In this document: in pieces, positions 7,878-14,406 of the stretch
Layout: each line of letters starts with the position of its first letter
Numbering within the stretch: the first letter of the stretch is position 1
Assembly: GCA_002454505.1 (NCBI GenBank)
Contig: DKJA01000075.1
Coordinates: forward strand, 1,397 to 34,741
Reading direction: 5' to 3'
DNA: 33,345 nt
Origin: Oxalobacteraceae bacterium UBA6704
GTDB taxonomy: Bacteria; Pseudomonadota; Gammaproteobacteria; Burkholderiales; Burkholderiaceae_D
The notes under the pieces: generated by a model
The model's database searches: none
Told to the model about the DNA's origin: nothing
What the model saw: only the letters and a program-made list of their open reading frames with translations
Program-made: the position numbers and the translations under genes

Positions 7878-8789
7878 ATGGACATTCCCGACACGCACCT
7901 TGGCCTGGGCATCGACGCCGGCGGCACGCAGACCCGCTGGGCGCTGGCCGATGCCGCCGGCAACGTGGTGGCGGAAGGCCATGCGGCCGGTTCGTCGGCG
8001 CTGCAGATGGCCAGCCGCGACGGGCGCGAACGCCTGCACGCGGTGTTCGCCGCGCTGGCGCAGGACGTGCGCCTTCACGGCCAGCCGCGCCGCATCTGCG
8101 CCGGCCTGACGGGCTTCGGCGGCGATGGCCAGGTGCTGGCCGGCTGGTTGGCCGGGCTGCTCGGCGTGGCGGCGACGGACGTCAGCCTGTGCAACGATAT
8201 CGAGATCGCCTACCTGGATGCGTTCGCGCCGGGCGAAGGCTACCTGGTGTACGCGGGCACCGGTTCGATCGCCGCCTTCATCGATGCCGACGGCACCTTC
8301 CACCGGGCCGGCGGCCGCGGCGTGGTGCTGGACGATGGCGGCGGCGGCTTCTGGATCGCCCGCGAAGCGATGCGCCGCATCTGGCGCCGCGAGGATGAAG
8401 CGCCGGGCGCTTGGCAGCAGTCGCCGCTGGCGCACGCCGTGTTCGATCATGTGGGCGGCAGCGACTGGTCGCATTCGCGCCAGTTCATTTACACGCGCGA
8501 GCGGGGCGAAGTCGGGCAGCTGGCGCTGGCCGTCGCGCAGTGCGCCGACACCGATCCCGATGCGCGCGAAATCCTGCAGCAGGCCGGCCAGGAACTGGCG
8601 CGTCTGGCGCTGGCGCTGGTGGCGCGCTTCGGGCCGCGGCCCGTGGTGCTGTCCGGCCGCGCCGCCGCGCTGCACCCATCGATTGCGCAGGCGATGCGCA
8701 AGGAACTGCCCGACAAGCTGGCGCTGGACCAGCGCACTGCCCGGCCCCATGTCGCGGCGGCGCGGCTGGCGGCCCGGCCCAATGTTTAA
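7878..8789 (+). CDS. BadF/BadG-family amino-sugar kinase (candidate MurNAc/GlcNAc kinase)
   Basis: A 303-residue ASKHA-fold ATPase. Phosphate-1 motif GIDAGGTQTRW lies at residues 11-21, a C-N-D-I-E segment at 105-109, and the adenosine-side motif YAGTGS at 125-130, followed by RGVVLDDGGGGFWI (147-160). This family (PF01869) includes N-acetylglucosamine kinase and the MurK kinases that phosphorylate MurNAc and GlcNAc. Next to murQ, a 6-kinase making MurNAc-6-P (and perhaps GlcNAc-6-P) is the most economical function; this is inference. The 87-nt gap to the upstream gene holds a possible -10 box but no ribosome site for the ATG at 7878. An in-frame ATG at 7851 adds nine residues and overlaps that promoter, so it is less likely. 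A DNA alarm for anhydroMurNAc kinase (AnmK) can be set aside: that family has different motifs. Confidence 0.82.
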   Translation: MDIPDTHLGLGIDAGGTQTRWALADAAGNVVAEGHAAGSSALQMASRDGRERLHAVFAALAQDVRLHGQPRRICAGLTGFGGDGQVLAGWLAGLLGVAATDVSLCNDIEIAYLDAFAPGEGYLVYAGTGSIAAFIDADGTFHRAGGRGVVLDDGGGGFWIAREAMRRIWRREDEAPGAWQQSPLAHAVFDHVGGSDWSHSRQFIYTRERGEVGQLALAVAQCADTDPDAREILQQAGQELARLALALVARFGPRPVVLSGRAAALHPSIAQAMRKELPDKLALDQRTARPHVAAARLAARPNV

Positions 8790-8809
8790 ACTACGACCAC
8801 GAGACCCCC

Positions 8810-9655
8810 ATGCATAAAATCCTGCTTGCCTCCCTGATCGCCGCCGCGCTGGCCGGCTGCGCCACCACGCTGCCCGCGCCGTACGAACTGGATCACACGC
8901 TGACGTCGAAAGGGCAGGCAAGCCGCGTGCGCTTCATCGTCATCCACTACACGGTGGCCGACCTGGACCGCTCGATCATGCTGCTGACGGAGAAGGAAGT
9001 CAGCGCGCACTACCTGCTGACCGATACGCCGCAGCCGAAGTTCTACGCGCTGGTGGACGAGAAGAACGCCGCGTGGCATGCCGGGCTGTCCAACTGGAAG
9101 AGCTACTCGAACCTGAACAACAGCTCGATCGGCATCGAGATCGTCAACCCGGGCTTCATCGTCGGGCCGGACGGCAAGCGCGTGTATCAGCCGTTCTCGC
9201 AGGCGCAGATCGACAAGCTGATCCCGCTGCTGAAGGACCTCGTGGCGCGCCACAAGGTCGCGCCGGAAAACATCCTGGGCCACTCCGACATCGCGCCGCA
9301 GCGCAAGCAGGATCCGGGTCCGCTGTTCCCGTGGAAGCAGCTGGCCGATGCGGGCCTGATCCAGTGGCCGGACGCGGCGGCCGTCGCCACCGCCCGCGCG
9401 CAGTTCGAAACGGCCGTGCCGGATGCCGTGTGGTTCCAGCAGAAGCTGGCGCAGCATGGCTACGCGGTGCCGCAGACGGGCGTGTTCGACGAAGCGACGC
9501 ACAATGTGATCGTGGCATTCCAGACCAAGTACCGCCAGGCCAACTGGGACGGCGTGCCGGATGCGGAAAGCGCGGCGATCCTGGAAGTGCTGACGGCGCC
9601 GAAGCCTCCTGCACCCGTTGCACCAGTCGCGCCGGCCGTCGCCGCCAAGCCCTGA
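8810..9655 (+). CDS. amiD: AmiD-like N-acetylmuramoyl-L-alanine amidase lipoprotein
   Basis: A 281-residue zinc amidase that cuts the bond between MurNAc (or anhydroMurNAc) and L-Ala of stem peptides. The lipobox LAGC places the lipidated Cys at residue 17, as in E. coli AmiD, an outer-membrane lipoprotein facing the periplasm. The Amidase_2 domain shows His46 (VIHYT), Glu110 (IGIEIVN), His158 (GHSDIAP) and Asp168 (KQDPG), matching the zinc ligands and catalytic glutamate of the family. Residues about 200-265 form a peptidoglycan-binding domain, and the tail is Pro/Ala rich. The gene starts 20 nt after the kinase stop codon with a weak ribosome site, so it likely shares that transcript. Stripping peptides would create the denuded glycan used by the GHL10 enzyme encoded upstream. 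Cytosolic AmpD is less likely because of the lipobox. Confidence 0.9.
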   Translation: MHKILLASLIAAALAGCATTLPAPYELDHTLTSKGQASRVRFIVIHYTVADLDRSIMLLTEKEVSAHYLLTDTPQPKFYALVDEKNAAWHAGLSNWKSYSNLNNSSIGIEIVNPGFIVGPDGKRVYQPFSQAQIDKLIPLLKDLVARHKVAPENILGHSDIAPQRKQDPGPLFPWKQLADAGLIQWPDAAAVATARAQFETAVPDAVWFQQKLAQHGYAVPQTGVFDEATHNVIVAFQTKYRQANWDGVPDAESAAILEVLTAPKPPAPVAPVAPAVAAKP

Positions 9656-9762
9656 GCGTTGCGCCATGGGGCGCTTTGTCCTATCCTGAGTCCCTTGCAG
9701 GCTGCGCGTCGCGCAGCCGCAGAGTATGAGTACGAATATCGGGCAATCAGGAGAACCCAGCA

Positions 9763-10656
9763 ATGCGGCTGCGTCATATCGAAGTTTTTCACGCCATCAT
9801 GCAGGTGGGGACCATCAGCGGCGCCGCCCAGGTGCTGCATATTTCGCAGCCGGCCGTGACGAAGGTGCTGCAGCACTGCGAGCTGCAGCTGGGCATGCCG
9901 CTGTTCGAACGCGTGCGCGGCAAGCTGTACCCGAAGCCGGAGGCGCACCGGCTGTTCGCCGAAACGGAAAAACTGAACCGCGACCTGCAGGGCATCCGCC
10001 GCCTGGCGGCCAGCCTGAAGGGCCGCGCCGTCGAAACCATCCGCCTCGTCGCCACGCCCACGCTGGCGATCTCCGTGCTGCCGCAGGCGATGCACGACTG
10101 GCGTCGCGACTTCCCCACCACCCGCTGCGAGCTGGCCACGCACCACACGAGCGAGATCGTCAATATGCTGCGCCTGGGCGAGGCGGACCTGGCGCTGTCG
10201 CTGCAGGACCCGCGCCATCCCGGCATCGTCGCCGAATCCATCGCGCACGGCGTGATGACGGTGATCGCACCGCCCGGCACGTGGCGTGAAGACGAAGTAA
10301 ACACGCCGCTGGCGCCGTGCGGCCTGCAGGGAGAATTGATCGGCTACGCGGACAACGATCCGCTGGGCGAACTGGTGGTGGCCGCCTGCGAAGCGCAGGA
10401 TTGCCACCCCGTGTTCCGCACCGTCGTGCAAACGTACCAGATCGCCCGCTCGCTGGTGGAAGCGGGCGGCGGCATGGCTGTCGTCGATCCGTTCACCGCG
10501 GCGTCCTCGTCGCGCGTGCAGCGGCGGCCGCTGGAGCCGGCCCTCGGCACCCAGCTGTACCTGCTGACAGCCGGCCACTCGCCGCTGTCGCACGGCGCGC
10601 GCCAGCTGGCCGACTGCATCGCCCGCGCGGCCCGCGCCTGCCTCGAAAGAACATGA
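9763..10656 (+). CDS. LysR-family transcriptional regulator
   Basis: A 297-residue LysR regulator with an N-terminal helix-turn-helix (about residues 3-62, containing GTISGAAQVLHISQPAVTKVLQ) and a co-inducer-binding domain (about 90-290). AGGAGA at 9749-9754 supports the start. Its stop codon overlaps the start of the D-Ala-D-Ala dipeptidase gene in an ATGA arrangement, so the two are translationally coupled. LysR regulators are more often divergent from their targets, so co-transcription with the target is worth noting. Control of the dipeptidase or the adjacent murein genes is inferred. It is not an obvious AmpR: AmpR would normally face a beta-lactamase gene. The ligand is unknown. Confidence 0.88.
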   Translation: MRLRHIEVFHAIMQVGTISGAAQVLHISQPAVTKVLQHCELQLGMPLFERVRGKLYPKPEAHRLFAETEKLNRDLQGIRRLAASLKGRAVETIRLVATPTLAISVLPQAMHDWRRDFPTTRCELATHHTSEIVNMLRLGEADLALSLQDPRHPGIVAESIAHGVMTVIAPPGTWREDEVNTPLAPCGLQGELIGYADNDPLGELVVAACEAQDCHPVFRTVVQTYQIARSLVEAGGGMAVVDPFTAASSSRVQRRPLEPALGTQLYLLTAGHSPLSHGARQLADCIARAARACLERT

Positions 10657-11273
10657 CCGCGCTGACCCGCACCATCACGAGCGAACAGGTACCGGCCAGC
10701 CCGGACTTCCGCCACCTGACGACGATCGCCGGCATCGGCATCGACCTGCGCTATGCGACGCGCGACAACTTCGTCGGCCGCGACCTGTATTCGCCGCTGG
10801 ACTGCGCGTGGCTGCACCGCGATGCCGCCGCAGCGATCGAGCGCGCCGTCGCATGGCTGGCGCAGCAGCGCCCCGGCCACCGGCTGCTGATTCTCGACGC
10901 ATTGCGGCCGCACCGCGTGCAGGAACAGTTGTGGGATGCGCTGGCCGGCACCGAATTGCGCATGTACCTGGCCGACCCGATACGGGGCTCGATCCACTCC
11001 TACGGCATGGCGGTGGATGTGACGATACTCGACGATGATGGCCACGAGCTCGATATGGGCACCGGCTTCGATGACATGACGGAGCTGTCGCATCCGGCGC
11101 TGGAAAAGGAGATGCTGGCGGCGGAACGCCTCACACCGCAGCAGGCCGCCAACCGGCAGCTGTTACGCGATGCGATGTTCGGCGCGGGGTTTTTGGGGAT
11201 TAACAGCGAGTGGTGGCACTTCGATTGCGGGGATCGGGTGCACGTCAGGGCGACTTTTACGCGGGTGCTGTGA
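10653..11273 (+). CDS. ddpX: D-alanyl-D-alanine dipeptidase (VanX/DdpX family)
   Basis: A 206-residue zinc dipeptidase hydrolysing D-Ala-D-Ala. The SxHxxGxAxD motif reads SIHSYGMAVD at residues 113-122 with zinc ligands His115 and Asp122. The second motif SEWWHF gives catalytic Glu186 and ligand His189. Arg85 in LDALRP matches the VanX arginine that stabilises the transition state. Length fits VanX/DdpX (about 190-205). There is no signal peptide, so it acts in the cytoplasm. In glycopeptide-resistant bacteria VanX removes D-Ala-D-Ala, but no vanH or vanA gene is nearby. In a murein-recycling setting it more likely recovers D-Ala for catabolism, as proposed for E. coli DdpX. It overlaps the LysR stop codon and faces dacB, with palindromic repeats in the junction. 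Confidence 0.92.
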   Translation: MTALTRTITSEQVPASPDFRHLTTIAGIGIDLRYATRDNFVGRDLYSPLDCAWLHRDAAAAIERAVAWLAQQRPGHRLLILDALRPHRVQEQLWDALAGTELRMYLADPIRGSIHSYGMAVDVTILDDDGHELDMGTGFDDMTELSHPALEKEMLAAERLTPQQAANRQLLRDAMFGAGFLGINSEWWHFDCGDRVHVRATFTRVL

Positions 11274-11321
11274 AGGGCGGAGCGGCTGTTTCCTCGGTTG
11301 TTTTACGTCAAAGACAGAAGA

Positions 11322-11355
11322 GGGGACAGTCCCCGAACGGCCGGGGACAGTCCCC
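11322..11355. repeat. Tandem pair of GGGGACAGTCCCC palindromes
   Basis: Two identical 13-bp perfect palindromes at 11322-11334 and 11343-11355 are separated by GAACGGCC. They lie at the convergent junction between the dipeptidase gene (ending 11273) and dacB (ending 11359). They can fold singly or with each other, so they may serve as a bidirectional transcription barrier, but there is no T-tract. They look like another REP-type family. Confidence 0.65.
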
Positions 11356-11358
11356 GGC

Positions 11359-12996
11359 TTACATGGTGTTCGCGGCGCTGCTGTTGGCCGTCCAGTCGAT
11401 CAGCGCATCGAGAATGCCGCGCCCGACGCCATTGCCGGCATGCTCGTGATTGACGAACGCGACGACGATGCACTGCTCGCCGTTCGCATCCGGCACGAAG
11501 CCGGCCACCGCCACCACGTTCTTCATCGTGCCCGTCTTGATGCGGGAGCGCTGCGCCGCGGACGACGCGGTCAGGCGGCGGCGCATCGTGCCGTCCACGC
11601 CGACGATCGGCAGCGCCGACTCGAACTCCGGCGACCATAACGATTCCTGTGCGGCGCGCAGCACGGCGGCCAGCTGCACGGCGCTGATCCGCTCGATGCG
11701 CGACAGGCCCGAGCCATTCTCCAGCACCAGGCCCGTGTCGTCGATGCCGTGCTGCTTCATCCAGCGGCGCACCACCTGCTCTGAACGTGCCTGCGTCGAT
11801 GCCGGTGCCGTGGCTGCCTGTTCCGCGCCCGCTTGTGCTCCCGCTTGTGCTGCATTGTGCGCCAGCAGCATCGCCAGCCGTTCGCCGGCCGGCAGCGGAC
11901 GGCTGCCCAGCACGGGATCCGGCTGCAGGCTGCCCAGCGACAGGAAGATCGTGCGGGCAAACGTGTTGTCGGAGACCTTCAGCGTGTCGCGCACCAGTTC
12001 CGGCAAGGCGCGCGACACGTGCTGCGCCAGCAGGCGCGTGCCATCGTAATCCGTGCCGGCCGTTTTTACCTGCACGGCCGAGCCTTCCACTGCGCCCTGC
12101 GCGACGGCGGCGGCCGTGATGGCTGACGTGTGGGCGGCCAGATCGAGCTCGCGCGTCGTGCCGGCGATCGAACCGCCCAGCCGCTTCCACGTGGCGCGCA
12201 CCAGCCGGCCCGCGTAGTCGTCGCGATCGAGCACGTTGATGCCGTAGCTCTGCTTGCAGTTGCGGGGGAAGGTGCCGTGCAGGACCACCGTCAGCCGGCC
12301 GCCCGTGCGGGTATAGGTCGGGAGCTTCCAGCCTTCTTCCCATTTCGAGCAGTCGCCGTCCGCCAGCGTCTGTTCGGAGCGGATCGTCACGTCGTCCAGC
12401 TCCGGCAGCATGGCCAGCCTGACGCCCTTGCCGGTTGAATCCATGTCCACGTGCAGCATGTTCATGTTCAGCAGCAGCGCGTCGGGGATCACGTTGTAGT
12501 AGGCCTCCGGTGCTTCGTCAAACGGCGCCACACCGGTGTCCGTGCGGGCGGGCTGGAACAGCTGGCGGTCCAGCACCACGTCGCCGGCAATCCGGTGCAC
12601 GCCCTGCGCGCGCAGCTTCTCCAGCAGGTGCACCAGCGCGTCCTCGTTGAAGTCCAGGTCCGCGCCGCCGCGCAGCACCAGGTCGCCCTGCAGCACGCCG
12701 CCGACGATGGGGGCCTTGCTGCGCAATTCGGTGCGGCCGCGGAACACGGGGCCCAGCTCCTCGAGGCCGACGACGGCCGTGACGACCTTCATCGCCGAGG
12801 CGGGCGTCATCGGCGTATCCGCTTCGTTCGACACGAGCACCGTGTCGTCGCGCAGCACGATGGCGCCGATGGCTTCTTCCGGAATGCCGGCGGCGGCGGC
12901 CAGCTTGGCCACCGGTTCGGGCAGCGCGGCGTGGGCCGAACCGAAGGCCAGCAGGATGACGAGGGGGAGGGAGCGCAGTTTCATGCGAAGTTTCAT
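11359..12996 (-). CDS. dacB: D-alanyl-D-alanine carboxypeptidase/endopeptidase (PBP4, peptidase S13)
   Basis: A 545-residue penicillin-binding protein of the S13/PBP4 family, with a signal peptide (about residues 1-23, ending AHA). The three active-site motifs are clear: S67-A-M-K70, S342-D-N344 and K487-T-G489. It removes terminal D-Ala from pentapeptides and/or cuts DD-crosslinks in the periplasm. A low-complexity Ala/Gln/Gly stretch at about 382-405 (AQAGAQAGAEQAATAPAS) is an insertion loop. The start is ambiguous: MKLR is repeated, with a second in-frame ATG at 12984. The gene follows the SpmA-SpmB fusion gene after 6 nt, so the two almost certainly form an operon. The pairing recalls B. 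subtilis dacB-spmA-spmB, although the carboxypeptidase there belongs to a different family (S11). Confidence 0.93.
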   Translation of the reverse strand: MKLRMKLRSLPLVILLAFGSAHAALPEPVAKLAAAAGIPEEAIGAIVLRDDTVLVSNEADTPMTPASAMKVVTAVVGLEELGPVFRGRTELRSKAPIVGGVLQGDLVLRGGADLDFNEDALVHLLEKLRAQGVHRIAGDVVLDRQLFQPARTDTGVAPFDEAPEAYYNVIPDALLLNMNMLHVDMDSTGKGVRLAMLPELDDVTIRSEQTLADGDCSKWEEGWKLPTYTRTGGRLTVVLHGTFPRNCKQSYGINVLDRDDYAGRLVRATWKRLGGSIAGTTRELDLAAHTSAITAAAVAQGAVEGSAVQVKTAGTDYDGTRLLAQHVSRALPELVRDTLKVSDNTFARTIFLSLGSLQPDPVLGSRPLPAGERLAMLLAHNAAQAGAQAGAEQAATAPASTQARSEQVVRRWMKQHGIDDTGLVLENGSGLSRIERISAVQLAAVLRAAQESLWSPEFESALPIVGVDGTMRRRLTASSAAQRSRIKTGTMKNVVAVAGFVPDANGEQCIVVAFVNHEHAGNGVGRGILDALIDWTANSSAANTM

Positions 12997-13002
12997 GACT
13001 GT

Positions 13003-14241
13003 TTAACCAAAGAAGACATAGGCAACGCCGATCGCCGTCAGCACGCCGGCCAGGTCGGCAATCAGGCCGCAGGAAATCGCATAGCGCGTGCGGCGGATGC
13101 CGACGGAGCCGAAATACAGCGCCACGATATAGAAGGTGGTGTCGGCGGAGCCCTGGAAGATGCAGGCCAGGCGGCCGACGAAGGAATCGGGCCCGTAGGT
13201 CTTCATCGCATCGATCATCATCGCCTTCGAGCCGCTGCCGGACAGGGGTTTCATCAGCGCGGTGGGCAGCGCCGGCACGAAGTCGGTGTTGAAGCCCAGC
13301 GAAGAGAACAGCCATTCGAAGCCGTTGACGACGAAGCCGAACACGCCCGCGTTGCGGAACACGCCGATCGCCACCAGCATGCCGACCAGGTAGGGAATCA
13401 CGGTCAGCGACGTCTGGATGCCGCCTTTCGCCCCTTCGATGAAGGCCTCGTAGACATTGACCTTCTTGCGCAGCGCGCCGACGATGAACACGGTGATCAC
13501 GCCCATCAGAATGAGGTTGCTGACCACCTTCGAGACGATCTCGATCTCGCCTTTCGACAGGTATTGCGTGAAGTACCAGATCAGGCCCGCAATGGCCGCC
13601 GTCATGCCGCCCATCCACGACAGCAGCACGGAGTCGAACAGGTTGATGCGCTGGCGGATCGACACGGCGATGATGCCGGCCACCGTCGCCACATAGGTGG
13701 CGATCATGCAGGGGATGAAGATGTCGGACGGGTCGGCCGCGCCGAGGATCGCCCGCTGCGCCATGATGGCCAGCGGGATCAGCGTCAGGCCGGACGTGTG
13801 CAGCACGAGGAACATGATCTGCGCGTTGCTGGCTTCGTCCTTGTTCGGGTTCAGCGTCTGCAGGCTTTCCATCGCCTTCAGGCCGAACGGCGTGGCGGCG
13901 TTGTCGAGGCCCAGCAGGTTGGCGGAAAAATTCATCACCATGTGGCCCGTGGCCGGGTGGTCCTTCGGCACGTCGGGGAAGATGCGCGAGAAGAACGGCG
14001 AAATGATCTTCGCCAGCCAGCCGATCGCGCCGGCCTTCTCGCCGATGTTCATGATGCCCAGCCACAGCGTCATCACGCCGGCCAGCGGCAGCGCGATGTC
14101 CATCACGCCGCTGCGCGCCGATTCGAACGTGCCGTCGATGATCTTCTTGAAGATCTCCGTGTCGCCGAGGAAGATCCACTGCGCCAGCGCCGCGGCGAAG
14201 CCGACCAGGAAGAAGCCGGCCCAGATGTAATTGAGTGACAT
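13003..14241 (-). CDS. Fused SpmA-SpmB membrane protein (two nucleoside-recognition/Gate domains)
   Basis: A 412-residue polytopic membrane protein that joins an SpmA-like half (about residues 1-200, with NFSANLLGLDNAATPFGLKAM) and an SpmB-like half (about 215-412, with SFVGRLACIFQGSADTTFYIVALYFGSVGI). Each half has the Gate (nucleoside-recognition) domain pattern. In B. subtilis separate SpmA and SpmB proteins, encoded with the carboxypeptidase dacB, affect spore-cortex cross-linking; the biochemical role is unclear. Proteobacterial fusions like this have been little studied. Here it is again directly upstream of a DD-carboxypeptidase gene (6-nt gap), in a murein locus of a presumed non-spore-former. 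I chose 14241 because the domain starts at MSLNYIWAGFF; the frame is open to 14322, but that part overlaps the promoter region. Confidence 0.85.
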   Translation of the reverse strand: MSLNYIWAGFFLVGFAAALAQWIFLGDTEIFKKIIDGTFESARSGVMDIALPLAGVMTLWLGIMNIGEKAGAIGWLAKIISPFFSRIFPDVPKDHPATGHMVMNFSANLLGLDNAATPFGLKAMESLQTLNPNKDEASNAQIMFLVLHTSGLTLIPLAIMAQRAILGAADPSDIFIPCMIATYVATVAGIIAVSIRQRINLFDSVLLSWMGGMTAAIAGLIWYFTQYLSKGEIEIVSKVVSNLILMGVITVFIVGALRKKVNVYEAFIEGAKGGIQTSLTVIPYLVGMLVAIGVFRNAGVFGFVVNGFEWLFSSLGFNTDFVPALPTALMKPLSGSGSKAMMIDAMKTYGPDSFVGRLACIFQGSADTTFYIVALYFGSVGIRRTRYAISCGLIADLAGVLTAIGVAYVFFG

Positions 14242-14284
14242 GAGCAATCCGAAAAGCGGGTATGAAAGGCAATTTTGCAGGCAA

Positions 14285-14311
14285 AGTATAGAGCGCGCGA
14301 TGAAAGTATAC
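14285..14311 (-). promoter_or_regulatory. Candidate -10 boxes upstream of the spmAB-dacB operon
   Basis: On the minus strand TATACT occurs twice, at 14311-14306 and 14290-14285, about 65 and 44 nt before the ATG at 14241. No strong -35 is seen for either, so which one is used is open. Confidence 0.35.
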
Positions 14312-14366
14312 CGGTCGGGCATACGAAAAAGTTATAAGGGTCCCACCGCAATTCATCGCCGCCGCA

Positions 14367-14396
14367 TCGACAGCGGTAGCGGGCGTGCTTTATGCT
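14367..14396 (+). promoter_or_regulatory. Candidate promoter of the solute-binding protein gene
   Basis: TCGACA (14367-14372) and TATGCT (14391-14396) are spaced 18 nt apart. The predicted transcript would begin only a few nucleotides before the ATG at 14407, giving a near-leaderless mRNA. The possible upstream ATG at 14392 lies inside the -10 box, which argues against it as the start. Confidence 0.4.
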
Positions 14397-14406
14397 CACG
14401 CCGACC

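Noticed and set aside
10653..11273. Vancomycin-resistance operon
   Set aside because: No vanH, vanA or VanRS-type genes are nearby; only the dipeptidase is present.
12984..12996. Frameshift or fusion at the dacB start (MKLR repeated)
   Set aside because: It is an in-frame 12-nt near-duplication that only makes the start codon ambiguous. The rest of the gene is intact.
12451..14238. Long plus-strand open frame antisense to spmAB and dacB
   Set aside because: The translation is His/Asp/Arg/Gln-rich with no domain. The minus-strand genes have full catalytic and membrane signatures.
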